DNA of 64,000 nucleotides from Elmis aenea (lineage: Eukaryota; Arthropoda; Insecta; Coleoptera; Elmidae): positions 61,232,966-61,296,965 of the forward strand of contig OX393576.1 of assembly GCA_947652605.1 (NCBI GenBank), written 5' to 3'. This document shows, piece after piece, positions 36,663 through 48,511 of this stretch. Under the pieces are notes generated by a model, which searched no databases, was not told the origin of the DNA, and worked only from the letters and a program-made list of their open reading frames with translations. Position 1 is the stretch's first letter, and the number at the start of each line of letters is the position of its first letter. The translations under genes and the position numbers were made by a program.

Positions 36663-38175
36663 CAGGGTGGTGCTTTTTTCGATGTCCACCATTGCTATCT
36701 TGGAAACGGTAAGAGATACAAGGTCGGTTAAATTAGAGAAAAGTTGCACATTTTTATGGCGATTAAGAATCTGAAAAGAAATCCTGGATATTTTGATTCG
36801 TTTTTGATTTATTACAAAAAAAACTGAAAAACGTGATTTTAGAAAAATATTATTATCTTCCCTACCATTGACGCTATTTCATTTAAACTTGGGAACTTTA
36901 TGTTTTTGACCGTCCTGGGTTTGATGACGTCAACAGAAATTTTCTAAGCCTTCTAGATTTCAAGTTGCGATAGTCAACTTTTTTATTTCTTATGGCCGCC
37001 ATATTGGATTTTTATACCATCAGACAGACAAAAAAATGAGCTTTTCATATTGGTAACCAACATACCTTTTTTCTTTCAAAAAACTTGTTGAAATTTGAAA
37101 ATTTGTGTAAATAATTCATAAAATTGAGAATGCTCTGAAAAACAATTGAAACTATGATATAAATAAAAGAGACACAACATTTTATAGGTCTAGTAAAATA
37201 ACAAAATGACAATAAATTTAAAACACCAGATAAATAATTATTTAAATTGTTTAAAGTGTGCGCCGTTATGTATGATGTAGTGGTTAGTCCTCAAATTCAT
37301 TTCGTTCACTGCCTTTAGGATAGTTTGTCTCAAAATAGTCGAAAGCATTTTTGATTTTACGGCGAAGAAGTTCAATATTTTTTGTTAGTGTTGCATAAAC
37401 AAGATCAATGTAAAAGTAATCCATAGGCGTTAAACATGGCGATCGCGGAGGCCAATGAACAGGACCAAACGTACCGTCATGAATTTTGAAAGCGTACATC
37501 TAAATTAACATCCTTTTACAATGCGGCCGTTGTGAGGACCAACTCCTTCTTGCTGAAACTACTGATGATTTTGAATTGTTAATAATGGCAATTCGCCTAA
37601 CATATCTTCTAAATATGTTTCCAACAATCCTAATTTCGTTATCATTAGACCAATAAAATGTTCTGTAGCTTTTATTTATAACATAGTTTCAATTGTTTTT
37701 CAGAACATTCTCGATTTTGTGAATTATTTACACAAATTTTAAAATTTCAACAAGTTTTTTGAAAGAAAAAAGGTATGTTGGTTACCAATCTGAAAAGCTA
37801 TTTTTTTTGTCTGTCTGATGGTGTAAAAATCCAATATGGCGGCTATAAGAAATAAAAAAGTTGACTATCATAACTTGAAATCTAGAAGGCTTGGAAAATT
37901 TCTGTTGATGTCATCAAACCCAGGACGGTCAAAAAAATAGAGTGACTAAGTTTAAATTGAACAGCGTCAATGGTAGGGAAGATAATAATATTTTTCTAAA
38001 ATCACATTTTTCAGTTTTTTTTGTAATAAATCAAAAACGAATCAAAATATCCAAGATTTCTTTTCAGATTCTTATTCGCCATAAAAATGTGCAACTTTTC
38101 TTTAATTTAACCGACCTTGTATCTCTTACCGTTTCCAAGATAGCAATGGTGAGCATCGAAAAAAGCACCACCCAG
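36663..38175 (-). mobile_element. Mariner-like element with about 510-base terminal inverted repeats
   Basis: CAGGGTGGTGCTTTTTTCGA at the left is mirrored by TCGAAAAAAGCACCACCCAG at the right, with TA flanks. The two arms (about 36663-37172 and 37665-38175) match nearly throughout. Between them a minus-strand transposase fragment remains. The final base pair of the right end (CCCAG instead of CCCTG) is mutated. Very long TIRs plus a short transposase remnant suggest a deleted derivative of an autonomous Tc1/mariner-superfamily element. Confidence 0.88.
37284..37560 (-). pseudogene. Tc1/mariner-type DDE transposase fragment with lost catalytic residues
   Basis: On the minus strand, 37532-37555 reads QQEGVGPH where the family has QQDG.PPH: the second catalytic Asp is Glu (codon 37547-37549). 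A frameshift later, 37284-37499 reads GPVHWPPRSPCLTPMDYFY, matching W.PRSPDLTP.DF.LW. There the third catalytic Asp is Cys (codon 37434-37436) and the LWG motif is gone. The N-terminal DNA-binding part is missing. Both substitutions plus the frameshift mean no activity. Confidence 0.85.
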
Positions 38176-38822
38176 TATATGGTCGAAAATTACGTACAGA
38201 TAAATAAAATTGATAACTTCCAACGAAAAAGTAAAATCACTAGTAAAGCCTGTCCATTTTAACCATGCAAAATACATAATTTAATTACAATTCAAAAAAT
38301 ATTAATTATTAAACTTATTATCGTGAAGATAAACAAGACACAACTTTTATATCGGTACCAAAATCCTAGAAATGTATCTATCTTCTAAAAATGACCTACG
38401 TATAGCATTTTCATTCCAGTTATGGAACACAAATTGCATATTTCGTGGAAGATATTATGAACCTTCTACAGTGGCCGTAACTCTTAAGCGTTCCTTCAAA
38501 TATTTAGCACTTAATTGCATTTTGATTGCCGTATAACTCCATCGGAAGATTAATTAAATGAGGATACAAGAAACTGAAACTAATGGAACGATCAATTTAT
38601 TTTGATGAATGTTAAATTTTACCACTTACAGGAGTTACTCAACAGAAAGACGAGTGTTCTCGAATTATAATTGAAGTGTATACTGTGAGAAAGCAGAATA
38701 ATTTTTTAGATATGGATTTAAATCATTGATGTTTGCACGAAAAATAACTATATAAATAAAATATAAAGAACTTTTTGTCTAATGGATAAAAGAAGAAACA
38801 AAAGTAGGTATACTATTGATCG
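38176..38822. other. AT-rich sequence, no gene seen
   Basis: Nothing recognised between the mariner-like element and the next hAT-like fragment. Confidence 0.45.
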
Positions 38823-38873
38823 AGGCCGGTTTTATCATTAGGCGACTCTAGGCAATTGTCTAAGGCTCCAAGG

Positions 38874-39104
38874 CAGTGGTTTACAACCTTTCTGTACCTA
38901 CGCCCCCCGTTTTCATAAAAAAAATTGCACCCCCTTACTTTTCCTAACAGTCTAATTTCATAAATACAGGCCTCATATTATAATCATTTAATGGGCTACA
39001 AAACAATATACTCTATTACGATATTTTGATAACAGCTACGAGCCCCCCCTGCAAAAGTCTCGCGCCGCCCTAGAAAGGCGCATCCCACAGGTTGGAAACC
39101 ACTG
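38874..39104. mobile_element. Short hAT MITE with imperfect 8-bp duplication
   Basis: CAGTGGTTTACAACCTTTCT and the inverse end GGTTGGAAACCACTG are flanked by CTCCAAGG (38866-38873) and CTCTAAGG (39105-39112), matching at 7 of 8 positions. It is 231 bases and non-coding. Confidence 0.88.
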
Positions 39105-39164
39105 CTCTAAGGACTCATGCAAAAATACGAATTGATAGTGAATTTGAAAAAATCGCTAAGGGCT

Positions 39165-39414
39165 GCAGAGTCGGTAAAAAAAAAAGTCGACTCCGACTCC
39201 GACTCCCGATTATTTTAGTAGCTCGACTCCGACTCCGACAAAATTAAAAACTAAGACATTTTATTTAAAATTTAAGTTTAAGGTTTGCGGCAAAGGACCA
39301 CCTCGCAATTTTTTGTTGTACTCGGAGTCGGAGTCGGTACTTTTTTTCCGACTCCACTGACCAGAAATTCCTCCTAAACTGTGACTCCGAGTCCGACTGC
39401 GACCACAGCCCTGG
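39165..39414. mobile_element. Short hAT-type element rich in GACTCCGACTCC repeats
   Basis: The left side AGGGCTGCAGAGTCGG mirrors the right side CCGACTGCGACCACAGCCCT. Both arms carry repeated GACTCCGACTCCGA/GGAGTCGGAGTCGG subterminal motifs. This matches the common CAGGGCTGTGGAGTCGGAGT class of hAT ends. The target duplication is unclear because the left terminus is mutated. Confidence 0.72.
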
Positions 39415-39768
39415 GTCTAAGGTATAAGGTATAATGCCTAATTTTAGAGAATGAAATTATACAGATTTTAAACAATAATTTAAGGTACACTTTTAATTTT
39501 TAATTTTTGATAACGCAATTGCATCTATTAATGACAAAATTAGGCATTTGTCTAATATTAATAAAAATTTTGTTTTCTTGTAAATACCTACATACGAAAA
39601 ACCAAAAATACTTCAGCAAAACTGCTTAAAAAAAGTTTGACGTTGGAAAATTACTTAAAACATAATATTTCGAGAGATATTGACGGATCATATTAATATA
39701 GTCAATTACAAATAATAGCAAAGCTAATTAAAAAAAAAAAACTTTTTCATTAAATCTCCTATAATATA

Positions 39769-40425
39769 CAGGGTGAACCAAATTCGAAAGTTTTACGTGG
39801 TATCTTGGTTACCGTAATAGTTAGCACAAATCTGATAAAGGTCTCTTGTGCTATTTTTTTAAGAATAATGAGATTTTTCTATATCGCTATCCATTTTGGC
39901 ACTATAGACGAAAAACGAAATTTCATCATTTTTGTTTTGAAAATCTACTATAACTTCATTATTTATTCAAATAAACCAAAATGTTAGAAACTTTTTTTTT
40001 AACATTTTAATGCTTAATTTAAAAAAATAATAATTTAGCGACCTTGATTTTCGGGATATGAAGCAACCTTATATTTTTTAAACGGAAACGTCAGTTGGCC
40101 ATGACTTTATATGAAAGAGCATTGTTTTAGCTTTTCAAAAATGCATAATTTTATAAATGTGTTGCTAAAAATAAACAAGATATGGCTAATTTTGTGAACA
40201 TTTTACGATCAAAGTTTGCCATGGTTTCTTTAACAGGTGATGTTCGCAATTAATTAACAAGTAAACGTATTATCCAAATAAATTTTTAAGCAAATCTTTG
40301 TGTTCTTTTGCCTTTTATAACTGTTTATTGTGGTATTGAAAACATGGCTAAATTTGAAATCTTTGAAAAGTTTAATTATGTTAGAAATCTAAATTATAAG
40401 TGCCAAAAACGTAGCGGCTGCGCAG
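39769..40425. mobile_element. TA MITE, family F2, copy 1, with inverted 3' part and no right terminus
   Basis: It starts CAGGGTGAACCAAATTCGA and aligns with 59456-60111 up to about 40282. From 40283 to about 40420 the sequence (TTAAGCAAATCTTTGTG ... AACGTAGCGGCTGC) matches the other copy's 3' part in the opposite orientation. The CACCCTG right end is missing. No coding content. Confidence 0.75.
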
Positions 40426-41435
40426 AGAAGACATTCAGTTGTTTTTTCATTGCAAACATCAGTTGTTTGTCAGTCGTTGCATGAAACAACAAAAATTTTC
40501 TAGGGGATTTGCGATAGAACAAATGTTGAGAGGCACTGCTTTACATCTAATTCCATATTTACTGGAAATTAAATTTCTAAATTAAAAAACTGTTGCGCAA
40601 TTTCGATCCTCTAGCAATGAAATCATTATTCCGCGCGGTATTATTTTTCTGGCCGAACGTAATTACGACCGAATCAATTGAACTGCTGTTTCAACAATAA
40701 TTTAAATCTAAGGCTGCCACTACCATTATATCAATTCATTATAATAAACAAGAATTTTTAGGAATATAAATTGAAATACGTGCTTCCCTCCAACTAGGTT
40801 GCATTATTATGCATTAGCTGTCTGTCGGCGATGGCAGTTCCGCGATATAACAGATTATTTTGCATTGTTTATGCGTTTTTAAATCAAACGCGACTGATGT
40901 ACAACACCAAATAACATACAGGAATATGTTTAGGCCCTTGAGGAATCGTGTAGCGCACAGCATATGTAACACATCATCATAATTAAAGTCTTGTTGCAAA
41001 GAAAAATAGTACATTCCGAGTATGAAGGCATCGCATCCAAGAATCACTCGCAGTGAAAACTTGAACGTTCAAATTGAACATGAAACTAAAAGACCATTAA
41101 GTCGTTCTTTAGTTATTCTTTAAAAAACTGTTGATTTCGAATTGAAATAACTTTTGTCACTTCCTCAAAACTAAGAGTTTTTTCAACTAAATTTTTTTGG
41201 AAGACTTGAAGGTGATTGTTTGAAGGGCAAGATTAGTTGAGTAGAAAAAATCGAATTTAACTGTTTCCAATTTTTGAGTAAGCTACACATAGTCATATAG
41301 TTACATTCGATTTTGCTGGTTTATTTTCACTTCGGGCCAAAATTTATCTACATCAAATGCCCAGATTAAATTGCCATTAAAAATCTTTTTTAAGCACTTT
41401 CTGATGAACAAAAATTAAATTGAAAATAGAGAGGA
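40426..41435. other. AT-rich sequence, no gene seen
   Basis: The minus-strand frame at 40814-41047 shows no recognisable domain or codon-like bias. Confidence 0.45.
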
Positions 41436-41443
41436 CTAAGAAG

Positions 41444-42841
41444 CAGGATTGGACTGATTTAAATCAATTGATTTAAATCAATTGATTTAAATCAATTGAT
41501 TTAAATGGAGATTTAAATCAACTGATTTTTTTAATTAAAATCATGATTTAATACAAAATGTATTTATTTTCCCGATTCAACGTCACACGTTAAATGTAAA
41601 TTTAATGCACGTTTTATTTCCACCATCTTAAATAACCGCTAGTAAAATACGCCGGAAAGATTGCCTTTTGGCTTCTGATAGGTCGGGGAAAAATAAAGTC
41701 TCTACAGGAATTTTCTTGTTAAAGACGCATTCCTGTAGATTTGCTTTGTAAATTGTTACAATAATTTTAAATTTTAGGGTCAAAAGATCTGCAGCGTCTC
41801 CAACCGACAGAAAAGTTTTTTCTTATCGATCTCTCAGGAAATTTTATTTTTGATAAAAATTGCTGCATGACTAAAACTCATTTTAAAATGATAAAAAAAA
41901 ATCATGCCACTAGATTTTAGCGATTTTAAAAGACGGCCTTATTTTAATTTTAAAAAATTCATGGAAAAAATTGTTTAGAAATCGAAAACATGACAATACA
42001 AAATTCGACGTTAAAATTTCATTTTCGAATTTTTTTAGTAATGTCAACATTCAAAAAGTTTGCAACTAATGGAAAAGCTTTTTATTATCGATTTCTTGGA
42101 AAATTTTATTCTTGAGAAAAGTTTTTAAGTTAAAAAAGCTCGACAAAAATTCATACGACACTAGCTTTCAGCGATTTTAAAAATATTCGCAAGATTAAGT
42201 GCCCTTATTTTAAGGAAAAGCGGTACTTTATTTAATATTATTTTTAAATTCTACACAATTTTCAATTCTTAAAATATGGGCACTTTACTCTTACGAATAT
42301 TTCTAAAATCGTTAAAATCTAGTGTTGTATGGATGTTTATTGAACTTTTTTTTAACTTAAAATTAGTTTTAAAGTATGCACCAAATTTTTTCAAGAATAA
42401 AATTATTTAAGAAACCAATAATAAGTAACTTTGCCATTTGTTGCAGACTTTTAGGATGTTATAATTACTTCAAAAATTAAAATTGAAATTTTTGAATTCT
42501 GAACAATCTTTTCCAATGCATTTTTTTTATTACTCCTAAAATAAGACCACTTTACTCTTGTGAATAATTCTGACATTGCTAAAATCCAGTATTGCATGAT
42601 TTTTTTTATATTAAAATTAGTTTTAGGTAATGCATTAACTTTTTTCAAGCATAAAAGTTACTGAGAAATTTTTAATAAAATCAATTATTTGTTGATACTT
42701 TTGAATGACGCTGTATAGGAGATATAATGTAGTGTGAATAACTTTAAAGAACCTTAAAGAAATCAAAAAATCTAATTTTTAATTTAAATCAATGATTTTT
42801 GATTTTTTTTTTAAATGAAAATCAAAATTTGCCCAACTTTG
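41444..42841. mobile_element. hAT-type element with GATTTAAATCAATT repeats at its ends
   Basis: CAGGATTGGAC at the left mirrors GCCCAACTTTG at the right. The flanks CTAAGAAG (41436-41443) and CTTAGAAG (42842-42849) match at 7 of 8 positions. Immediately inside lie GATTTAAATCAATT-type repeats. The interior is a diverged inverted repeat rather than a transposase. Confidence 0.8.
41455..41525. repeat. Tandem array of a palindromic 14-base unit
   Basis: The unit ATTGATTTAAATCA repeats about four times in succession, then in degraded form. It is self-complementary, so each unit can pair with any other. Related GATTTAAATCAA motifs recur near the other end of the element (about 42783-42815). Confidence 0.9.
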
Positions 42842-42849
42842 CTTAGAAG

Positions 42850-44036
42850 TGACCAAACTTACTTAACAAAGATTTCAATTTTTATTTCCTCTACACTGAA
42901 TTTTCAAGCAATAAAACAACTTTTGAGGCTTCTGTGAAGTTTATCGTACATTTTGGTAGCGAATTTGTCAGCACAATTACAGTGCCAAAGACCCTTAAAA
43001 TGAGCAAGAGACTGTGGAACTAGCTAATATACGTCAGTTGTCTAAAAGATGTATTTTAACATTAACTTAGTAGAGCTAAAGTTGATAAACTTCCGAAAAT
43101 GTAACGCGAAAAACTTTGTTCTAGGAACTAGTTACATCCACAGCACATTAAACACGTTAAGAACTATAACCCCGACAGTACACAATTAATTTGTTAAATA
43201 CATCTAGTTACCACAGCCATAAATCGTGGTCGGTTTCGGTACGATAACTTTCTCAGATACAAAGCAAGAAATTCCGTAAAAATGTAAAGCTTATCTTGGC
43301 ATTGTTGTATCAGGGGGGGCAGGTCTCCCTATTTGTTATTGACTTAATTGGCACGAGAGGTCGGACATGACTTACAACAGCACGCCCGCATGATCAGACA
43401 AGTCGGAATAAATTATATTGGCACGCTCGCCTGACAATGTGAAATAAACAACACCGATAAATGATAGCAAGAAGTCGCGAACACTGACTCATGAGCTTTG
43501 ATACAAACACGCTGACTCGGCGAACGTATAAGAAACTAACCGAGAAATTAGACATAACACTATTTGTTACACTGTATTGTGAATTTTCATCCGAACTACT
43601 TAAAATCGTTTTATTTTGTAACAGAAACATTCATTATCTAAAGGAAATCTATTCGGTTTTTCACAATAATAACACAAGACTCCTTTGTAATAACCACATT
43701 GTTAACTTTTTGTGTGTTTACTGCCTCGCTTGTTTAAAATCTCGTTGTTAATGTTCTTTGTGTAATGAATGTATTTAATAACTTTTATGTGCAACTAGAA
43801 AATCGTATTTCGTTGATCATAATCGATTAATTTCGTCCGTACAGTCCTTTGGTATATTTTTAAATTCATCAAAAGCCCAACGACCGCGAAATTAACTTTG
43901 TCATCAACAGATTTCGTTTGTTACTACACGTTTCATTTAAAATCGAACTTAATTAAACGTAAAAAACTAACAGACTCTTATAATAACACTAGGTTTTAAA
44001 AAAACAAAACTTTGATAAATGTAGATATAGTGCATA
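42850..44036. other. AT-rich sequence, no gene seen
   Basis: Overlapping frames on both strands at about 43394-43751 have no domain character. The part from 43200 to 43500 is slightly less AT-rich. Nothing assigned. Confidence 0.4.
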
Positions 44037-45319
44037 CAGTGTGTCCAAAAGGTATGAAATATCCTATATATCTCAGTAAATATCCAATTTAGGGAAAAAT
44101 TTTAATTAACTTGCATATTATGCAACTTTAATGTATTTAAAAAGTACCAGCATTGCTTTTTCCAAGCCCAGGTTGCACCATAAAATCGTGTAAACCCTAA
44201 AACTGCTAAATTTGCTTGGAAAATTTACTTCAACAACTTTCTGACAGTTACCTAAACCAACAAAACATTCGACAGATATTTTACAAAGTTCCAAGCTACA
44301 ATTTGGATACCAGTAAGAAATTGGTTTCAACCAATGCACAAGCAAACTTAATGTTCCACTGAACTTAGGTCATAGCATTATCATTTTGCAACCGACACAT
44401 ATTTTACAACAAATTTAATCACAGGGGGTGGTCTGGTTTTGTTTGCCTTCGACAACAAACTATAGTTAACACATAAATCAATTACAATAAAATGGGTGTT
44501 GGTATATAAAATACAATGGGATTCGGTTATCCTTTCATCATACATGGACGACATCGCGGGGCGGTACGTATGTGTGTGTTTATATAAACAATAGCATGCC
44601 ATGGCATCAGTTGAGAACCCTGGTAGCATAGTATGGGACGGGCTGATGTGATATCTACATTATAACACACGCATTTGGATGCAAACATGCTTGCTGGATA
44701 AATTACAAAACAACCATTTGGTACAATAACTCATCCCTGTATTTTATACAGTCTGTTCAAAAATAATTGCTCACTAGAAACGTAATTAAAGAGCTCTTTT
44801 GTACTTTGAAAACTATATGCATAGCCCACAATATACCATTAAAAAACCATATACAGTTACAGACTAAGTAATGTTACACAAAAATATTAAGAGAGAAATC
44901 GCTTTTCCTTTTTAAATATAAAATGCAAGAGAAGTTTTACATAGTACCTACTTAATATAAACACATTTTCAATACATGTGAAAGTTGTACAAAAGTAACA
45001 AAGTAGGTAAATGTTTTTATTAAAATTGTACGTTAAACTCAAAAGGTGCATGACATCTTATCAAAATATATATTTTTTAATTTCATTGTGTACAGCTTTT
45101 TCTGCCATTTACTAATTTTTGAGGTTATTTTTAAAAACAACCGTGAATATTGGAGTTTTATTGTTTGAGAATATTTGCATACTGTTTTTATTGTAGGAAA
45201 ATAAGGCACCTACAAACAAAATTACATACCAGTCGGTCTAGTAAATATGTTCGTGGTTATGGAAAATTTGTTCATAAGATCTTTTTTTTTCTAAAATGAA
45301 TCTAATAGTAGGTATATTC
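44037..45319. other. AT-rich sequence, possible solo element end
   Basis: ATACAGTGTGTCCAAAAGGT near 44034 resembles a TA-element left end, but no inverse copy is found downstream. Minus-strand frames near 44118-44629 have no recognised motifs. Confidence 0.4.
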
Positions 45320-45870
45320 TATAACAAGAGATAAAAGTCCAGTTTTTTCGTGAGGTGAGATTTATTCACGAGTGAGCAAACGTTAAGAACGAAAAAAAAC
45401 TGATTTCATCTCGAGTCGTTAATACAATTTTTTCTACGAATTTAAAATTATATTATAGAACGAAAGTTAATGTAAACGAACTAAATGACAGTTATTAGGT
45501 ATAAAGTATGAATTAATCATTTCATTTCCAAAGCGACATCACCACACTGACATTGACATAAATAAAATTATAACCTGCAAACGAAATATATTTAATATTA
45601 ATTTTTGTACCTACCATTCTTAGGGTTTTATTTAAAATGCTACATGAAAATTAAATTATATGATAAGAATATTAACGCATATGCAGTTTATTATGAGTAT
45701 AAGCTAAAAAAAGAACGTTAATTTTACAATTTGATATTGACATTGACATTATTTTCGTCACTAGTGGCGAAAGTTAATTTTCGCCACTAGTGACGAAAGT
45801 AAAACTTTTACGTAGGGTAGGCAGTGGGAAAATGACAACTTTCATATACATGAGTAAAAAATAGTTTTTT
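45320..45870 (+). repeat. Copy 2 of the dispersed repeat, with adjacent hairpin module
   Basis: 45320-45660 is the inverse of 11690-12022. It continues into about 45655-45870, which shares blocks with about 48975-49170 (TGATAAGAATATTAACGCA, TGACATTGACATT, GAAAGTAAAACTTT). So the family seems to have two modules, found together only here. No coding frame. Confidence 0.72.
45752..45799. repeat. Perfect 20-base-arm hairpin TTTCGTCACTAGTGGCGAAA
   Basis: TTTCGTCACTAGTGGCGAAA is followed a few bases later by its reverse complement TTTCGCCACTAGTGACGAAA. Each arm is itself nearly palindromic around CACTAGTG. Confidence 0.88.
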
Positions 45871-46719
45871 TTGCGAAGTGAAGCAACATCATTAGAGTGT
45901 AATTTTTCTTTTGTACTTTTTATTTAAAATCCAACAACTCGAAGGGTCGGTCAGTTATCAGATATGTGCCTGCCTTTGTGTATTGTTCTGTAATGTACCA
46001 GTACTAGATATGTCCAAAGCATGATATATTACGGCTCGATCATTTTTTAGTCGTTACAAAACAGAGGACGCCCCTACATTTAATATAATCTTTATTATGA
46101 TCTTACACTACTAAACTGCTAATGAATGACTGCAGCTCCAGCCAAGGCTAATAAAGTGTAATGCATTCTCGTGTGGTCTATGGATACGATTATAAATCAG
46201 GCAACTATTTAACTAACTTACACATTAAAACGTCATTTACAATGAACTTCACTTTTATATATAATATATTTCATTTTAATTATCGTCTTGCATTGTGGTT
46301 AAACAGTCACTAGAGGGCACATCCGTTTTTATGCATTCCTGCCTTTACGTGGTGGTCGGAATACATACAACGTACTCATTTTAGAAGCGGTCTGAAATAT
46401 TTAATATGCAGTGTGTCTAATGAAATCGCCTTTATGAGTTTAACAGTTATTTATTAAGTTGTTATTATTGAGTCAACCTAACGTGATTTATTAGTCGGAT
46501 ACAGGGTATTATTGTATTGCATGTTGTAGCCTCGTAGATTACTATTCTGCTTTAGGTTAAGCGATGCCTCAGTTTCTCACATGTAGTTGTATTGATTGGA
46601 TGGGAGCCGAGTGGAATATTTAAATATTTAATGTGTACGAAATTGAAAATTAGAAATGATTTAACAACTTTCAAGCCGTATAAAAACTATTAAACAATTA
46701 GCTTCATATGCAGTTATGC
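45871..46719. other. AT-rich sequence, no gene seen
   Basis: Nothing recognised. Confidence 0.45.
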
Positions 46720-46727
46720 AACTAGAG

Positions 46728-46943
46728 CAGTGGTGCCCAACACGTAGCTCGCGAGCAACGTGTTGCTCGCGACAACTTTTGATGTGCCTCATTTTCTTTA
46801 ACATATTACGAATTTTTATTGTTTGTGCATTAAAACGTTTAAAATTAAAATATTAAAATCAAAATATATTATAGGTATGTGGCTCGCCTAAAATTTTTAA
46901 ATTCTAAATTGGCTCGAGCCCAGTTAAAGGTTGGGCACCACTG
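46728..46943. mobile_element. Short hAT MITE with perfect 8-bp target duplication
   Basis: CAGTGGTGCCCAAC at the left and GTTGGGCACCACTG at the right are perfect inverted repeats. AACTAGAG flanks both ends (46720-46727 and 46944-46951). Its 216 bases hold GCTCGCGAGCAACG-type subterminal sequences and no ORF. Confidence 0.95.
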
Positions 46944-46951
46944 AACTAGAG

Positions 46952-48511
46952 AATCAATTATACATGAAGCAGCATTTTGAAACGAGGGCTCCACAAGCTC
47001 ACTCTCGGGATCCTGCAAGCCCATTCTCGGGGCACTACAAGCCCATTCTTAGTATTACTTCTAGAGGCACCGCATTTCTCGAACAAATCTTTAATAAATA
47101 TAACGAATATAGAATTGATATATTGACAGATAAGCGAATACCTAGAAATCAATTAATTTTTTAAAACTTGCTTAAAAGCAGATATAAACAAAAAATAAAC
47201 GAAGCACTGAAAAAACTACTAAGAACCGTTTGACACGCACTAAATTAAATAACGGTTTATTTTCTAACGTATAGCGTTTTATTTTAACCTTCACACATTA
47301 AAAGCAGTAAGCACGAAAAATATTAAAATAGTATTCATAATTAAATTAAATTACTTAAATAATAAAAAAAAGCACTGACCATTAAAATCTAGGGAGGACG
47401 TTTTAATTATGCAAAAATCTACAACCTCGCTCACAGTCTGTAACACAAAATAAACAACAAAGTTATTATACTAAGTGCAAGTAATAAGGTACCCTCTTAT
47501 CATAACTAAGTCGATTTATATTCAGAGTTGAGACTTTTAGATGCTTCATTGAATTTTACCTTATTTGCATATTCACACTGTTGATAAAAATAATAATTTT
47601 CATGCAGGTTAAACCTTGGGTTTGCTTATGTTTTCAATTTGGAGTTCCGATTAAATTTTTTCTAGGTCGTAAAGAAAAAACATTTTGAATTCGTTGATGC
47701 TGTTATATTTCAAACTTTATTCATTTTAAAATTTTTAAAGGTACAAAGTTCTAAAGCAAGTTGAATGCAATAAACGCTTTAATTATTTGAGTGGATCATG
47801 ATGAATATGTTCAATTATTGATAACAACTTCATTTTCTTTTAAAGAGATATCTTATAAAAATGCTGGACCAGTTTCAATACTCGTGTCTCATACTTAGTG
47901 GCAATCTTCTTTATAGCTCTCTACATTTCTACAAAAGTTTCATCTGGTAAACAAGCAATTTTAATGAAACTTATTTATATTACCAAGTTATTCGGTTTGA
48001 TTGTCGCATCCCCACAACTTTGTCATTTTAAGAGAAAACTCATATAGAACTTATACTTTTGTATATCGCAGAAAATTCTTTATCAAATGAACTCACTGTA
48101 CAGTTTAATGTTCTATTTTTAAAAATTTTAGCTTAGCGTAAAGAGAATACTCAATGGAGAATTCTCTACATGACATTTTTCTTTTCTTTTCACCTACCTT
48201 TCACCTGTTAAAAACATTTACTTATTGTTCAGTTAAGAACAGATTGTAAAGTACTTGAAATTATAAAAAAAAAAAAAAAAAAAAATGAACGCTGAAATAT
48301 GTCAGATATGGCGATAGGCAACTTTTTTTCGAAAATACATATTACACTTTTTCATTGTTTCTGATAGAGAATTAAATTCCTAATCCGATAGTGCATTAAA
48401 AGAGTAAACATACCTAGGAAATTTTTTGAGAAATTAAGGATATGCTGTGCTTAAAAGTCTGTGAACAAAATAATCTAGATTCGTTGATAAAAACCTCTAT
48501 TCCATTACGTA
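46952..48511. other. AT-rich sequence, no gene seen
   Basis: A poly-A run of about 20 bases lies at about 48269-48286. The opposing frames at 46931-47164 have no domain character, although a short repeated AAGCCCATTCT motif occurs near 47018 and 47039. Confidence 0.45.

Larger units (their letters stand above)
38823..39768 (+). mobile_element. hAT-like fragment, second copy of the 6655 family, with nested insertions
   Basis: GACTCTAGGCAATTGTCTA and the downstream GAGAGATATTGACGGA and AATTACAAATAATAGCAA blocks match 6655-7195. The copy is interrupted at 38874-39104 and about 39165-39414 by short hAT-type elements, and is followed at 39769 by a TA MITE. No transposase seen. Confidence 0.6.

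Noticed and set aside
37942..38262. 106-codon plus-strand ORF
   Set aside because: It starts inside the right arm of the 36663 mariner-like element and runs out into flanking DNA; no domain is visible.
40814..41047. 77-codon minus-strand ORF
   Set aside because: No splice context, no recognised motif, ordinary for chance in this DNA.
41455..41525. CRISPR-like direct repeats
   Set aside because: Units are directly adjacent without spacers, palindromic, and sit inside a hAT-type element of a eukaryotic genome.
43394..43751. Overlapping ORFs on both strands
   Set aside because: Mutual shadows without domains. A real exon here cannot be excluded without transcripts, but the sequence gives no support.
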